Assembly (NCBI RefSeq): GCF_013032455.1
Contig: NZ_WQCF01000001.1
Coordinates: 434,001-498,000 of the forward strand
Direction: 5' to 3'
DNA from: Ruegeria atlantica
Lineage (GTDB): Bacteria > Pseudomonadota > Alphaproteobacteria > Rhodobacterales > Rhodobacteraceae
Length of the DNA stretch: 64,000 nucleotides
Made by a program: the position numbers and the translations under genes. Under the pieces are notes generated by a model, which was not told the origin of the DNA, ran no database searches, and worked only from the letters and a program-made list of their open reading frames with translations. Positions 17,978 through 27,429 of the stretch are shown here, in pieces (positions within the stretch are counted from its first letter, which is position 1; every line of letters begins with the position of its first letter).

Positions 17978-18546
17978 CCCAGACCCGCGATTTCTGGTCC
18001 CGCCGCAAGGCCGCTGTTGAGGCCGAGGCCGAAGCTGAGGTTATCGCGGCCGAGGAACGAGCCATTGCAGCGCAGCATGCCGAGCTGGAAGAAAAAAGCG
18101 ACGCCGAAATACTGGCCGAATTCAATCTGCCCGATCCCGATCAGTTGCAGGCCGGAGATGACGTCTCGGGTTTCATGGCCAAGGCCGTGCCCGACCGTCT
18201 GCGCCGCCGCGCCCTACGTCGATTGTGGCGGTTGAACCCGGTGTTGGCCAATGTCGATGGGCTGGTCGATTACGGCGAGGATTATACCGATGCGGCTTGC
18301 GTGATCGAGAACATCCCCACCGCCTACCAAGTTGGCAAAGGCATGCTGGCGCATATCGAAGCCTTGGCTGCCGAAGCTGACGAGCCCCCTTCCGAAGATG
18401 AACCCGAAGAACCTGATATCGAATTGGAACCGGAATTGGATGAGAACCCAGTGCCCCAGCCGGTTTTGGTTGCTGAAGCGGAAGAGCCGGAAGAAGTCGA
18501 CCTGCCCCCTGCCCCGCGTCGCATGAAATTCAAATTTGAAGGATGA
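17974..18546 (+). CDS. DUF3306 formate dehydrogenase accessory protein
   Basis: This 190-residue protein starts at a GTG that overlaps the DUF3305 stop. The N-terminus has the family motif TRDFWSRRKAAVEAE. A conserved central region (about 50-120) follows, with LRRRALRRLWRLNPVLANVDGL, then a very acidic, proline-rich tail ending in RRMKFKFEG. Its function is unknown. The acid tail plus basic end resembles a flexible docking segment, possibly for the chaperone or apoenzyme (inference). Confidence 0.9.
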   Translation: MTQTRDFWSRRKAAVEAEAEAEVIAAEERAIAAQHAELEEKSDAEILAEFNLPDPDQLQAGDDVSGFMAKAVPDRLRRRALRRLWRLNPVLANVDGLVDYGEDYTDAACVIENIPTAYQVGKGMLAHIEALAAEADEPPSEDEPEEPDIELEPELDENPVPQPVLVAEAEEPEEVDLPPAPRRMKFKFEG

Positions 18547-18550
18547 CCGC

Positions 18551-19162
18551 ATGACCGCAGACAACGCGCACAATCTGGATATCTCGGCCGAGGATCGCCT
18601 GCGCGCGGATTTCTACAACTTCCTTGGGCTGCTTTTGTCAGCTCCACCGGATCAGATGCTGCTGGATCAGGTCGCAGGTCTGACAGGGGACGAAACAGAT
18701 TTGGGTCAGGCCATTCAGGCCATGGCGCGGGTGGCAAAGGTTACTAAACCTGCTGCGGCGGAACGCGAATTCAATGCTCTGTTCATCGGGTTGGGTCGGG
18801 GTGAGTTGCTGCCTTACGCCAGCTTCTACCTGACTGGGTTCCTGAACGAGAAACCACTGGCTCAGCTACGCAACGACATGGCCGCGCGCGGCATCACGCG
18901 AGCGCAGAACGTGTACGAGCCCGAAGACAATATAGCCTCGTTGATGGAGATGATGGCGGGCATGATCGTCGGCCGTTTTGGCGCACCTGCGTCTCTGGAA
19001 GATCAAAAGGCATTCTGGAACAAACATATCGGCCCCTGGGCTACGCATTTTTATTCGGATTTGGAAGCCGCAGAAAACTCGGTTCTCTATGCCTCGGTCG
19101 GCACTGCCGGTCGGGTGTTCATGGAGATTGAGCGTGAGGCCTTCCGGATGACGGCGGTGTGA
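18551..19162 (+). CDS. TorD/DmsD-family chaperone for formate dehydrogenase
   Basis: This all-helical cytoplasmic chaperone of the TorD family binds the twin-arginine leader of a molybdenum or tungsten enzyme and holds it until the cofactor is inserted. The 203-residue protein has the typical DFYNFLGLLLSAPP opening, the YASFYLTGFLNEKPL motif and EPEDNIASLMEMM. ATG 18551 has a GAAGGA ribosome site 8 nt upstream; a TTG at 18536 overlapping DUF3306 is less likely. The natural client is FdhA, encoded two genes downstream. Confidence 0.93.
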   Translation: MTADNAHNLDISAEDRLRADFYNFLGLLLSAPPDQMLLDQVAGLTGDETDLGQAIQAMARVAKVTKPAAAEREFNALFIGLGRGELLPYASFYLTGFLNEKPLAQLRNDMAARGITRAQNVYEPEDNIASLMEMMAGMIVGRFGAPASLEDQKAFWNKHIGPWATHFYSDLEAAENSVLYASVGTAGRVFMEIEREAFRMTAV

Positions 19163-19223
19163 TCCGCCATACCTCGCCAGCGCCCGAATTGGCGCTAGAT
19201 CGCAAATGGGAAAGGAGGAGCCC

Positions 19224-19412
19224 ATGAGCAAGACCAAGGAAGAAGGCGCCACGCGCCGCGACTTCCTCAAATTGGCCGGAACCGCAGCGCCTGCTGCCGT
19301 TGCCGCTGCCAGCCTAAGCGGACAAGCCGAAGCAGCCGAGCTGCCAACGGACGAAACCCGCATGCAGGACACAGCGCATACCCGCGCTTACCTGGACAGC
19401 GCGCGCTTCTAA
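19224..19412 (+). CDS. small twin-arginine signal protein of the fdh region
   Basis: This 62-residue protein consists mostly of a Tat signal (TRRDFLKLAGTAAPAAVAAASL) with a cleavage site after QAEAA and a short mature tail ending RAYLDSARF. It belongs to the known 'formate dehydrogenase region TAT target' family. AAAGGAGGA lies 5-6 nt before ATG 19224. In the family it may act as an escort or small subunit of the enzyme; its role is not proven. The next 130 nt up to fdhA hold only a short hairpin (19505-19520). Confidence 0.9.
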   Translation: MSKTKEEGATRRDFLKLAGTAAPAAVAAASLSGQAEAAELPTDETRMQDTAHTRAYLDSARF

Positions 19413-19545
19413 GCCGCCTCGACTGCGCCCGGTTCACCAATCGGACGATGTCACTTACCCGACGGACGGTTGCGATTGGCCCTGATGTCGGCATCAGCAG
19501 TACCAAGCCAGCCATGGCTTACATGGCGAGCAAGGGAGGAAACCA

Positions 19546-22440
19546 ATGCTAAGGAAAAAGACCAACGGGGTTGCGAGACGCCCCCAGCGGACAAGTATCC
19601 TGTCCCAAGTCGGCGAGAAAACCGTCGATCGCCGCGCGTTTCTGCGTGGATCGGGCCTGACGATCGGCGGCCTCGCCGCGATCAGCGCCACGGGTGGAAC
19701 CGTGACGCCAGCCAGCGCCCAAACAGCGGCCAACACAGCCGTTGAGAATATCAAATCCATATGCACCCATTGTTCGGTCGGCTGTACAGTCGTGGCCGAA
19801 GTACAGAACGGCGTCTGGATCGGGCAGGAACCCGGTTGGGACAGCCCGTTCAATCTGGGTGCACACTGCGCCAAGGGGGCCTCGGTCCGCGAACATGCCC
19901 ATGGCGAGCGCCGCCTCAAGTATCCGATGAAAAAGGAAGGCGGCGAGTGGAAGCGCATCAGCTGGGAAGAGGCGATCAACGAGATCGGCGACGGCATGAT
20001 GAACATCCGCGCCGAATCCGGGCCAGACAGCGTGTACTGGCTGGGCTCGGCCAAGCACAATAACGAACAGGCCTACCTGTTCCGCAAGTTCGCCGCCTAT
20101 TGGGGCACGAACAACGTGGACCATCAGGCCCGTATCTGCCACTCAACCACTGTTGCGGGTGTTGCGAATACTTGGGGCTACGGCGCCATGACCAATTCGT
20201 ACAACGACATCCATAACTCTCGGGCCATCTTCATCATCGGCGGCAACCCAGCCGAGGCGCACCCCGTCTCGCTGTTGCATGTTTTGCGCGCAAAAGAGCA
20301 GAACAACGCACCGCTGATTGTCTGCGACCCGCGCTTTACGCGCACCGCCGCGCATGCGGATGAATATGTCCGCTTCCGCCCCGGCACAGACGTTGCTCTG
20401 ATCTGGGGTATCCTGTGGCATATCTTCGACAACGGTTGGGAGGACAAAGAGTTCATCCGCACCCGTGTCTGGGGCATGGACCAAATCCGTGAAGAAGTTG
20501 CCAAGTGGAACCCGGAAGAGGTCGAGCGTGTTACCGGCACCCCCGGTTCGCAGCTGAAGCGCGTGGCGCGCACCATGGCCAATAACCGTCCTGGTACGGT
20601 GATCTGGTGCATGGGCGGTACGCAGCACACCAACGGTAACAACAACACCCGTGCCTACTGCGTGCTGCAGCTTGCACTTGGCAACATGGGAACCTCGGGT
20701 GGTGGCACCAACATCTTCCGCGGCCACGACAACGTGCAGGGCGCGACGGACCTTGGTGTTCTGTCCCACACTCTGCCCGGTTACTACGGATTGTCGAACG
20801 GTGCTTGGGGTCACTGGTCCCGCGTTTGGGGCGAGGATGTCGATTGGCTGAAAGGTCAGTTCGCTACGATCAAGGACAAGGAAGGCAAGGACAAGCCGCT
20901 GATGAATGAGCGCGGCATCCCGGTTTCCCGCTGGATCGACGGTGTACTGGAAGACCCGGCAAACATGGATCAGGACAACAACGTCCGCGCCATGGTTCTG
21001 TGGGGTCACGCTCCGAACTCGCAAACGCGTGGACCGGAAATGAAGACGGCGATGGAGAAGCTGGATATGCTGGTCGTGATCGACCCGTACCCCACAGTTT
21101 CCGCCGTTTTGCATGACCGCACCGATGGCGTCTATCTGTTGCCCGCCTGTACGCAGTTCGAAACCCGCGGCTCGGTCACTGCGTCGAACCGGTCGCTGCA
21201 GTGGCGCGACAAGGTGGTAGAACCGCTGTTCGAAAGCCTGCCGGACGAGGTCATCATGGCCAAGTTCGCCAACAAGTTCGGCTGGGCGGATCGGTTCTTC
21301 CGCAATATCGAAATGGAAGACCCCGAAACCCCGAATGTTGAAAGCATCACGCGTGAGTTCAACTCGGGCCTCTGGACCATCGGCTATACCGGTCAGTCGC
21401 CTGAACGTCTGAAAAGCCATATGGCCAACCAACACACGTTCGACAGAACCACGCTGCAAGCCATTGGTGGCCCGAACGACGGCGAGTATTATGGTCTGCC
21501 CTGGCCCTGCTGGGGAACGCCGGAAATGGGTCATACGGGGACACCAAACCTCTATGACATGTCCAAACCGGTCGCCGAAGGCGGCCTGACCTTCCGCGCC
21601 CGTTTCGGAGTGGAACGTGACGGCGACAACCTGCTGGCCGAAGGGGTCTACAGCGTCGGATCGGAAATTCAGGATGGATACCCTGAATTCACGATGCAAA
21701 TGCTGATGGACCTTGGCTGGGACGGAGATCTAACGGCCGAGGAACGCGCGGCTATTGACGCCGTTGCGGGGCCAGAGACCAACTGGAAAACCGACCTTTC
21801 GGGCGGCATCCAGCGGATTGCGATCAAGCATGGCTGTGCGCCCTTCGGGAACGCCAAAGCCCGCGCGGTCGTCTGGACCTTCCCGGATCCGATCCCACTG
21901 CATCGCGAACCGCTCTACACGAACCGGCGCGATCTGGTGGAGGACTATCCGACCTACGAGGACCGGCAGGCCTATCGCCTTCCGACCCTTTATGCTTCGA
22001 TCCAGAAGAACGACTTTTCAAAGGATTACCCGATAATCCTCACGTCAGGTCGTCTGGTCGAATATGAAGGCGGCGGCGAGGAAACCCGGTCGAACCCTTG
22101 GCTGGCTGAGCTACAGCAGGACATGTTCGTCGAGATCAACCCACGCGATGCTAACAACCTTGGCATTCGTGACGGGCAACAGGTCTGGGTCGAAGGTCCC
22201 GAAGGTGGCAAGGTCAAGGTTATGGCGATGCTGACCAACAGGGTCGGTGCCGGCGTGGCCTTCATGCCATTCCACTTTGGCGGCCATTTCCAGGGCGAGG
22301 ACCTCAGGGCGAAATACCCTGCAGGCGCCGACCCCTACGTGCTGGGAGAAAGTTCCAATACCGCTCAGACCTATGGCTACGATTCAGTAACCCAGATGCA
22401 GGAGACCAAAGCGACTCTCTGCAAAATCTCAGCAGCGTAA
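19546..22440 (+). CDS. fdhA: formate dehydrogenase catalytic (alpha) subunit, Tat-exported
   Basis: This 964-residue Mo/W-bis-MGD enzyme oxidises formate to CO2. The Tat motif RRAFLRG (29-35) sends it, folded, to the periplasm. A [4Fe-4S] site is formed by C73, C76, C80 and a later cysteine in GAHCAKG. The metal ligand is Cys198 followed by His199 in [11 protein letters not shown], so this is a non-selenocysteine enzyme. The order and length fit the FDH-N/FDH-O type membrane enzyme rather than soluble NAD-linked forms. A GGGAGGAAACCA leader precedes ATG 19546. FdhB follows after 11 nt. Nearby tungstate transport genes suggest tungsten, but sequence alone does not settle which metal is used. 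Confidence 0.96.
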   Translation: MLRKKTNGVARRPQRTSILSQVGEKTVDRRAFLRGSGLTIGGLAAISATGGTVTPASAQTAANTAVENIKSICTHCSVGCTVVAEVQNGVWIGQEPGWDSPFNLGAHCAKGASVREHAHGERRLKYPMKKEGGEWKRISWEEAINEIGDGMMNIRAESGPDSVYWLGSAKHNNEQAYLFRKFAAYWGTNNVDHQARICHSTTVAGVANTWGYGAMTNSYNDIHNSRAIFIIGGNPAEAHPVSLLHVLRAKEQNNAPLIVCDPRFTRTAAHADEYVRFRPGTDVALIWGILWHIFDNGWEDKEFIRTRVWGMDQIREEVAKWNPEEVERVTGTPGSQLKRVARTMANNRPGTVIWCMGGTQHTNGNNNTRAYCVLQLALGNMGTSGGGTNIFRGHDNVQGATDLGVLSHTLPGYYGLSNGAWGHWSRVWGEDVDWLKGQFATIKDKEGKDKPLMNERGIPVSRWIDGVLEDPANMDQDNNVRAMVLWGHAPNSQTRGPEMKTAMEKLDMLVVIDPYPTVSAVLHDRTDGVYLLPACTQFETRGSVTASNRSLQWRDKVVEPLFESLPDEVIMAKFANKFGWADRFFRNIEMEDPETPNVESITREFNSGLWTIGYTGQSPERLKSHMANQHTFDRTTLQAIGGPNDGEYYGLPWPCWGTPEMGHTGTPNLYDMSKPVAEGGLTFRARFGVERDGDNLLAEGVYSVGSEIQDGYPEFTMQMLMDLGWDGDLTAEERAAIDAVAGPETNWKTDLSGGIQRIAIKHGCAPFGNAKARAVVWTFPDPIPLHREPLYTNRRDLVEDYPTYEDRQAYRLPTLYASIQKNDFSKDYPIILTSGRLVEYEGGGEETRSNPWLAELQQDMFVEINPRDANNLGIRDGQQVWVEGPEGGKVKVMAMLTNRVGAGVAFMPFHFGGHFQGEDLRAKYPAGADPYVLGESSNTAQTYGYDSVTQMQETKATLCKISAA

Positions 22441-22451
22441 GGAGGACGACA

Positions 22452-23045
22452 ATGGCTAGAGCAAAGTTTCTCTGCGACGCTGAACGCTGCATCGAGTGCA
22501 ACGCCTGCGTCACCGCGTGCAAGAATGAGCACGAGGTCCCATGGGGCATCAACCGCCGTAGGGTGGTGACGATCAATGATGGGGACCCGGGTGAACGCTC
22601 GATCTCGGTGGCCTGCATGCATTGCTCGGATGCGCCTTGCATGGCGGTGTGCCCGGTCGACTGCTTCTATCAGAACGAAGAAGGGGTCGTCCTGCACTCC
22701 AAGGACCTGTGCATCGGCTGCGGCTATTGCTTCTACGCGTGCCCGTTCGGCGCGCCCCAATACCCGCAGGCGGGCAACTTCGGATCGCGCGGCAAGATGG
22801 ACAAATGTACCTTCTGCGCCGGTGGTCCCGAGGAAACGCACTCGACCGCAGAGTTCGCCAAATATGGTCGCAATCGGATCGCCGAGGGCAAGCTGCCCAT
22901 CTGCGCCGAAATGTGTTCTACCAAGGCCCTGCTCGCTGGAGACGGCGATGTGGTCTCGGCCATCTACCGCGAGCGCGTCGTCGCGCGCGGCTTCGGCTCG
23001 GGCGCATGGGGTTGGGGCACGGCCTACGACCAGAAGGACGGCTGA
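22452..23045 (+). CDS. fdhB: formate dehydrogenase iron-sulfur (beta) subunit
   Basis: This 197-residue subunit carries four cubane clusters: [37 protein letters not shown], and the split set CTFC...CAEMC. It passes electrons from FdhA to the cytochrome b subunit. It lacks the C-terminal membrane helix found in E. coli FdnH, as usual for the Fdh3B family. An AAGGAGGACGACA leader precedes ATG 22452. It is followed by a terminator-like hairpin before fdhC. Confidence 0.95.
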   Translation: MARAKFLCDAERCIECNACVTACKNEHEVPWGINRRRVVTINDGDPGERSISVACMHCSDAPCMAVCPVDCFYQNEEGVVLHSKDLCIGCGYCFYACPFGAPQYPQAGNFGSRGKMDKCTFCAGGPEETHSTAEFAKYGRNRIAEGKLPICAEMCSTKALLAGDGDVVSAIYRERVVARGFGSGAWGWGTAYDQKDG

Positions 23046-23062
23046 TCCGTCTGCAGGAAAAT

Positions 23063-23094
23063 CAGGTGACCCGCTTAGGTGGGTCGCCTGTTTT
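23063..23094 (+). terminator. terminator-like hairpin inside the fdh operon
   Basis: CAGGTGACCC (23063-23072) pairs with GGGTCGCCTG (23081-23090), giving 10 pairs with one G-T, an 8-nt loop, and TTTT after it. It lies between fdhB and fdhC, only 22 nt before the fdhC start. It may be a partial terminator that lowers fdhC expression, or a processing or stability hairpin. Confidence 0.6.
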
Positions 23095-23115
23095 GGAATT
23101 TTGACTGAGGTTCAG

Positions 23116-24318
23116 ATGTTCCGCTTACTCATCGCATTCCTGTTCGCACTGGGTGTCGCTGGTGCCGCCGGTGCGCAATCGACCGAGACAGAAGTTATAG
23201 TCGACGAACGCGCGCAAACCGGCGGTGCGACGACGCTTGAGGACATTCTCGCTCGGCAACGTGGCGAAAAGGTCGATAACAGCTATCGCTCGGGCAATAC
23301 CGGCCAAGGCAATGCCGAAGGGCTGCTGGGCCAGTTGGGAACGCGCGGTGTGGCCTCTGACAGCGATGTCTACCGCGCAATTCGCTATGGCTCGGCGGAT
23401 ACCACTGTATCCTCCAAGGGGCCTGCAGCGGGTGTCCTGATACAAGTTGGTGGCATGTGGTGGTTGAACTTCCGCACCGGGCCGCTGCGTGAATACGGCA
23501 CCTATGTCGTGGGCGGAATGCTGGTCATTATCGTGCTGTTCTTTCTGTTCCGCGGGAAAATCCGCATCGAAGGAGAAAAAACCGGCCGCACGGTGACCCG
23601 CTTTAATAACTTCGAACGCTTCGGCCATTGGTTATTTGCGGGTTCCTTCCTGGTACTCGGGATAACGGGTCTGCTGACCCTTTATGGTCGTGACTTCCTG
23701 ATCCCGATCTTTGGAAAAGAGGAATTCGCGAGCATCGCGCAGAGCTGCAAATGGCTGCACAACAATGTCGCATGGGCCTTCATGCTGGGGCTGATCATCG
23801 TCACCGTCAACTGGATTGCCCATAACATTCCCAACAAGATCGACCTGAAATGGCTAGCCGCCGGCGGTGGTCTGTTCACCAAAGGCAGCCACCCCCCTGC
23901 CAAGAAATTCAATGCGGGTCAAAAGGTGATTTTCTGGGCCTGTATCCTGTTGGGCGTCTCAATCAGCCTTTCGGGCCTGTCTCTGCTGTTCCCGTTCGAA
24001 CTGCCGATGTTTGCTAAGACCTATTCGGTTGCGAATGCTACCGGCATTCCACAGCTGCTGGGTTTGAACCTGCCGACGCAAATGTCGCCGCAGGAAGAGA
24101 TGCAGTATGCGCAGATCTGGCACGTGATGGTGGCCTATGTGTTTATCGCCATCATCATCGCTCATATTTATCTCGGATCAGTCGGCATGGAAGGTGCTTT
24201 CAATGCCATGGGCTCCGGCGAGGTTGAAGAGCAATGGGCACGCGAACATCATTCGCTGTGGCTGGAAGAGGTACAGGAAAAAGAGGCCAGAAAGTCAGCG
24301 GCTTCCCCTGCAGAATAG
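23116..24318 (+). CDS. fdhC: formate dehydrogenase cytochrome b556 (gamma) subunit
   Basis: This 400-residue membrane subunit binds heme b and passes electrons from FdhB to quinone or another carrier. A signal peptide (1-20) is followed by about 110 extracytoplasmic residues, one helix, and then the cytochrome b core. Candidate heme ligands are the histidines in FGHWLFAG, KWLHNNVAW and IWHVMVAYVFIAIIIAHIY. ATG 23116 follows a TGAGGTTCAG leader. The next gene starts directly after the TAG stop, so the two are coupled. Confidence 0.94.
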   Translation: MFRLLIAFLFALGVAGAAGAQSTETEVIVDERAQTGGATTLEDILARQRGEKVDNSYRSGNTGQGNAEGLLGQLGTRGVASDSDVYRAIRYGSADTTVSSKGPAAGVLIQVGGMWWLNFRTGPLREYGTYVVGGMLVIIVLFFLFRGKIRIEGEKTGRTVTRFNNFERFGHWLFAGSFLVLGITGLLTLYGRDFLIPIFGKEEFASIAQSCKWLHNNVAWAFMLGLIIVTVNWIAHNIPNKIDLKWLAAGGGLFTKGSHPPAKKFNAGQKVIFWACILLGVSISLSGLSLLFPFELPMFAKTYSVANATGIPQLLGLNLPTQMSPQEEMQYAQIWHVMVAYVFIAIIIAHIYLGSVGMEGAFNAMGSGEVEEQWAREHHSLWLEEVQEKEARKSAASPAE

Positions 24319-25578
24319 ATGCGCTGGCTTGCCGTTGTCTTCGCTTTGTTTCCCCTGCCCGCTTTGGCCGAGTTCTTCACGCTCAAAGGCCACGGCGGGC
24401 CGATCATGGGGATCGCCACCGCGCCGGATGGGCGGATTGCGACGGCCAGCTTTGACAATTCCGTAGGGCTTTGGTCTGACCGTAGGCCAGAATGGCTGGA
24501 GGGGCACGAAGCTGCTGTCAACTCCGTCGCCTTTAATGGGCGCGCAATCTATTCGGCCGGGGATGATTTTACCCTGCGCCGGTGGCCGGGTGGTGAGGTT
24601 GTCGGTCGACACAAAGGTAAGATCGTTGGGCTGGCAACGTCGAAAACCCGTGTTGCGACGGCCAGTTGGGACGGCACTATTGGGATTTGGCCCGAGGATG
24701 GTTTGCCCAAGCAAACGCTGATGGTCGGCAGTGGTGTGAATGCGGTTGTCTTTTCGCCAGATGGATCAACGCTCTACTCGGCTGGTATGGATGGAGCTCT
24801 GCGGGTTTGGGATGTGTCCAGCGGGCAAGAAACCCTGCGCCTGATCGAACACGGATTTGCTATCAACGAGCTTGTTCTGAATGCCAAAGACAACTGGATC
24901 GCGTATGGTGCCGTGGACGGTGTGACCCGCATTCTTGATCTGACTACCGGAGAAGAACGCGACTTTACCCTAGGCCGCCGCCCCATTCTGGCGCTGACCC
25001 TTAGTCCTGATCGCCGCCTTTTAGCTGTAGGCGATGGTGAGGGCTACATCATGGTTATCGATACGCTTGAATGGCGCATTGCGCAGGATTTCCGCGCCAC
25101 CTTGCGCGGCCCCGTGTGGGCGCTGGCCTTTTCTGTGGATGGACAGAACATACATGCAGGCGGCATTGATAAAGCGATGTATAGCTGGCCAGTCGCAGGT
25201 TTGGATAAACAAGAACAAATGGCCTCCGACGAACCTTCTTTCCTGAAAAACCCGGATGAAATGAGCAACGGAGAACGCCAGTTCACCCGTAAATGCTCGA
25301 TCTGTCACAGTCTGACGCCCGACAGTCAGCGGCGCGCTGGCCCCACCCTGCATGGTATCTTCGGGCGCACGGCAGGTACGCTGCCGGGATATTTCTACTC
25401 GGACACGTTGCAAGACTCTGATATCGTTTGGAATGACAAAACGATAAATGCCCTTTTCGACGAAGGACCAGACCACTACATTCCGGGGTCAAAGATGCCG
25501 ATGCAGCGGATCACGCAGGCCCAGGACCGGGAAGATCTGATCGATTTTCTGCGTCAGGCAACAACATCCCGGAACTGA
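24319..25578 (+). CDS. WD40 beta-propeller / cytochrome c fusion protein
   Basis: The 419-residue protein has a signal peptide (about 1-17). WD40-like repeats follow to about residue 300, with repeated D-G-x(3)-W/D-N-S-V-x-L-W type blades. A monoheme cytochrome domain comes last, with CSICH at 326-330 and a probable Met ligand in PGSKMPMQ near 395. It starts at the base after the fdhC stop. This placement and its periplasmic destination fit an electron acceptor for the formate dehydrogenase or a scaffold holding one. The propeller's partner is unknown. Confidence 0.9.
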   Translation: MRWLAVVFALFPLPALAEFFTLKGHGGPIMGIATAPDGRIATASFDNSVGLWSDRRPEWLEGHEAAVNSVAFNGRAIYSAGDDFTLRRWPGGEVVGRHKGKIVGLATSKTRVATASWDGTIGIWPEDGLPKQTLMVGSGVNAVVFSPDGSTLYSAGMDGALRVWDVSSGQETLRLIEHGFAINELVLNAKDNWIAYGAVDGVTRILDLTTGEERDFTLGRRPILALTLSPDRRLLAVGDGEGYIMVIDTLEWRIAQDFRATLRGPVWALAFSVDGQNIHAGGIDKAMYSWPVAGLDKQEQMASDEPSFLKNPDEMSNGERQFTRKCSICHSLTPDSQRRAGPTLHGIFGRTAGTLPGYFYSDTLQDSDIVWNDKTINALFDEGPDHYIPGSKMPMQRITQAQDREDLIDFLRQATTSRN

Positions 25579-25592
25579 GCCGGAGGAAATAT

Positions 25593-25718
25593 ATGAATGC
25601 TTTTCTTGCTGCAGTTGCTGCCATGGCGGTAATCGCCTTTTCCGCACCGATCGCCCTTGAGACGATGGGCTACAGCGCCGCCGCCTCAACGTCTGGCTCA
25701 GCTGTTCGCCTCGACTAG
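25593..25718 (+). CDS. 41-residue membrane or exported peptide of the fdh operon
   Basis: ATG 25593 has a CGGAGG ribosome site and opens a 41-codon frame. The first 20 residues are a hydrophobic helix (MNAFLAAVAAMAVIAFSAPI), and the tail is Ser/Ala/Gly-rich, ending SGSAVRLD. It begins 14 nt after the WD40-cytochrome stop and ends directly before the next ATG, so it fills the gap completely. I believe similar short proteins ending in AVRLD occur in related fdh loci, but that is from memory. It could be a small subunit or a membrane tether of the cytochrome. Confidence 0.75.
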   Translation: MNAFLAAVAAMAVIAFSAPIALETMGYSAAASTSGSAVRLD

Positions 25719-26591
25719 ATGTCCAACTATCTAACTACAAAAGAACTGGCCGAGCTTTTGCGCATCGGCGAACGTAAGGCGTACGATCTGGCATCCTCGG
25801 GTGAAATCCCATGCGTGCGTGCAATGGGTAAATTGCTATTCCCAAAGGCTGAAATTATTGCCTGGCTGAATGCCTCTCGCTCGGGCCCGCAGGTGGCCGA
25901 ACCGCCCCTGCCCCCGATTGTCGCCGGCAGCCACGACCCCTTGCTGGATTGGGCCCTTCGCGAAAGCGGTTCGGGATTAGCGACCTATTACGACGGTTCG
26001 TTCGATGGGCTGACTCGCCTGAAAGATCGCAACGCGCAGGCCGCCGCACTGCATATTCACGAAGACGACGGTTTTAACACGCAATCCCTGCGCGACCATT
26101 TGGGCGAAGCTCCGGTCGTTCTATACGAAGTCGCGAAACGGCAACGCGGCTTGCTTTTGGCGCCCAAAACCACAGACATCTCCGGATTTTCTGACTTGAG
26201 AGGGCGGCGCGTTGTCCTGCGTCAGGACAGTGCCGCAAGCCAGCATCTATTCGACGCCCAGCTCGAAGCCCACGGTTTGACCCGAGATGATCTGGACCCG
26301 CTGCCCACTTGCGCGCGCACCGAGGAAGAGCTGGCGATTGCCCTGCACGACAACAAAGCCGAAGTTGGGTTCGGGTTGGGTGCGTTGGCGGGCCTATACA
26401 ATCTAGGCTTTGCCCCCACACATTCCGAACGCCTGGATCTGGCCATCTGGCGGCGCGCCTATTTCGACGAACCTATGTTGAAGCTATTGAGCTTTGTGCA
26501 ATCGGAACGCTTTAGCATCCGCGCTGCAGAGTTCGGCGGCTATGACCTGTCCGGTCTGGGCACGATCCACCACAACGGAGCAAGTGGCTGA
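25719..26591 (+). CDS. excisionase-type HTH regulator with periplasmic-binding-protein-like sensor domain
   Basis: This 290-residue one-component regulator has an N-terminal MerR/excisionase-type HTH (YLTTKELAELLRIGERKAYDLASSGEIP, residues about 4-31) and a wing ending near 50. From about 70 to 285 it has a PBP-like domain that resembles molybdate/tungstate receptors and lacks any signal peptide. It starts on the base after the small peptide gene, so it is co-transcribed with fdh, and it is convergent with tupA. It likely senses tungstate or molybdate and controls fdh or tup genes (inference). Confidence 0.85.
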   Translation: MSNYLTTKELAELLRIGERKAYDLASSGEIPCVRAMGKLLFPKAEIIAWLNASRSGPQVAEPPLPPIVAGSHDPLLDWALRESGSGLATYYDGSFDGLTRLKDRNAQAAALHIHEDDGFNTQSLRDHLGEAPVVLYEVAKRQRGLLLAPKTTDISGFSDLRGRRVVLRQDSAASQHLFDAQLEAHGLTRDDLDPLPTCARTEEELAIALHDNKAEVGFGLGALAGLYNLGFAPTHSERLDLAIWRRAYFDEPMLKLLSFVQSERFSIRAAEFGGYDLSGLGTIHHNGASG

Positions 26592-26595
26592 TACG

Positions 26596-27411
26596 CTATT
26601 TTGCGTTCGGAAAGAACAACTGCTCTCCGTCCAGTCTGTAAGACGCGATGGCTGCCTGCCCGTTTGGGCTGGTAAGCCAGTCGATAAACCGCTGCCCGGC
26701 GGCTGCCCGGACACGAGGGTGCTTTTCAGGGTTCACAAGGATGACCCCGTATTGATTGAACAGACGCGGGTCACCTTCGACCAGAACTTCAAGGTTGCCT
26801 TTGTTTCCAAAGGATTGCCACGTGGCACGGTCGGTCAGTGCATAGGCTCCCATACCGCTGGCCACATTCAGCGTCGCACCCATGCCCGAGCCGGTTTCGC
26901 GGTACCACGCCCCCGATGCCGCCGTCGGGTCGGCGCCAGACTCGCCCCAAAGGCGCATTTCGGCCTTGTGAGTGCCACTGTCATCACCACGCGAAGCAAA
27001 GGGAGCTTCGGCATTGGCCACGGCAGTCAGGGCAGCGACAATATCTTTGCCTCCCTTCACCTTCGCCGGATCGGCTTTCGGTCCGACCAGAACAAAGTCG
27101 TTATACATCACGTCAAACCGCTCGACGCCCCAGCCGTCTTCCACGAATTTCTCCTCGGCCGGTTTGGAGTGGACCAGCAACACGTCGCCATCCCCATTTA
27201 TCGCATTGCGGATCGCCTGACCCGTACCAACGGCAACGATACGCACGTCGATGCCCGTTTCAGCCTCAAAACCCGGCAAGATGTAATCCAGAAGGCCCGA
27301 GTTCTGGGTCGAAGTCGTCGACTGGACTACGATGAATGGCTCTTCTGCGTTGGCCAGCCCTGCCGTCAGACCAACGGCAATCAAGGCTGCCCGAATGATA
27401 TCCCGGATCAT
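26596..27411 (-). CDS. tupA: tungstate ABC transporter substrate-binding protein
   Basis: This is the periplasmic receptor for tungstate of the TupABC importer. A signal peptide (1-22) is followed by the TupA hallmark TTST at 32-35, which binds the oxyanion, then NSGLLDYILPGFEAETGI and the later SRGDDSGTH segment. The length of 271 is normal. A CGGAGA ribosome site precedes ATG 27411. It is the last gene of tupB-tupC-tupA. Molybdate binding cannot be fully excluded from sequence, but the TTTS motif class is typical of the tungstate-selective family. Confidence 0.93.
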   Translation of the reverse strand: MIRDIIRAALIAVGLTAGLANAEEPFIVVQSTTSTQNSGLLDYILPGFEAETGIDVRIVAVGTGQAIRNAINGDGDVLLVHSKPAEEKFVEDGWGVERFDVMYNDFVLVGPKADPAKVKGGKDIVAALTAVANAEAPFASRGDDSGTHKAEMRLWGESGADPTAASGAWYRETGSGMGATLNVASGMGAYALTDRATWQSFGNKGNLEVLVEGDPRLFNQYGVILVNPEKHPRVRAAAGQRFIDWLTSPNGQAAIASYRLDGEQLFFPNAK

Positions 27412-27429
27412 TTAGATCTCCGTTTTTGA

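Noticed and set aside
20143..21699. Open reading frame of about 518 codons antisense to fdhA
   Set aside because: It is a shadow of the GC-rich fdhA gene: no family match, no ribosome site, and fdhA is a clear gene.
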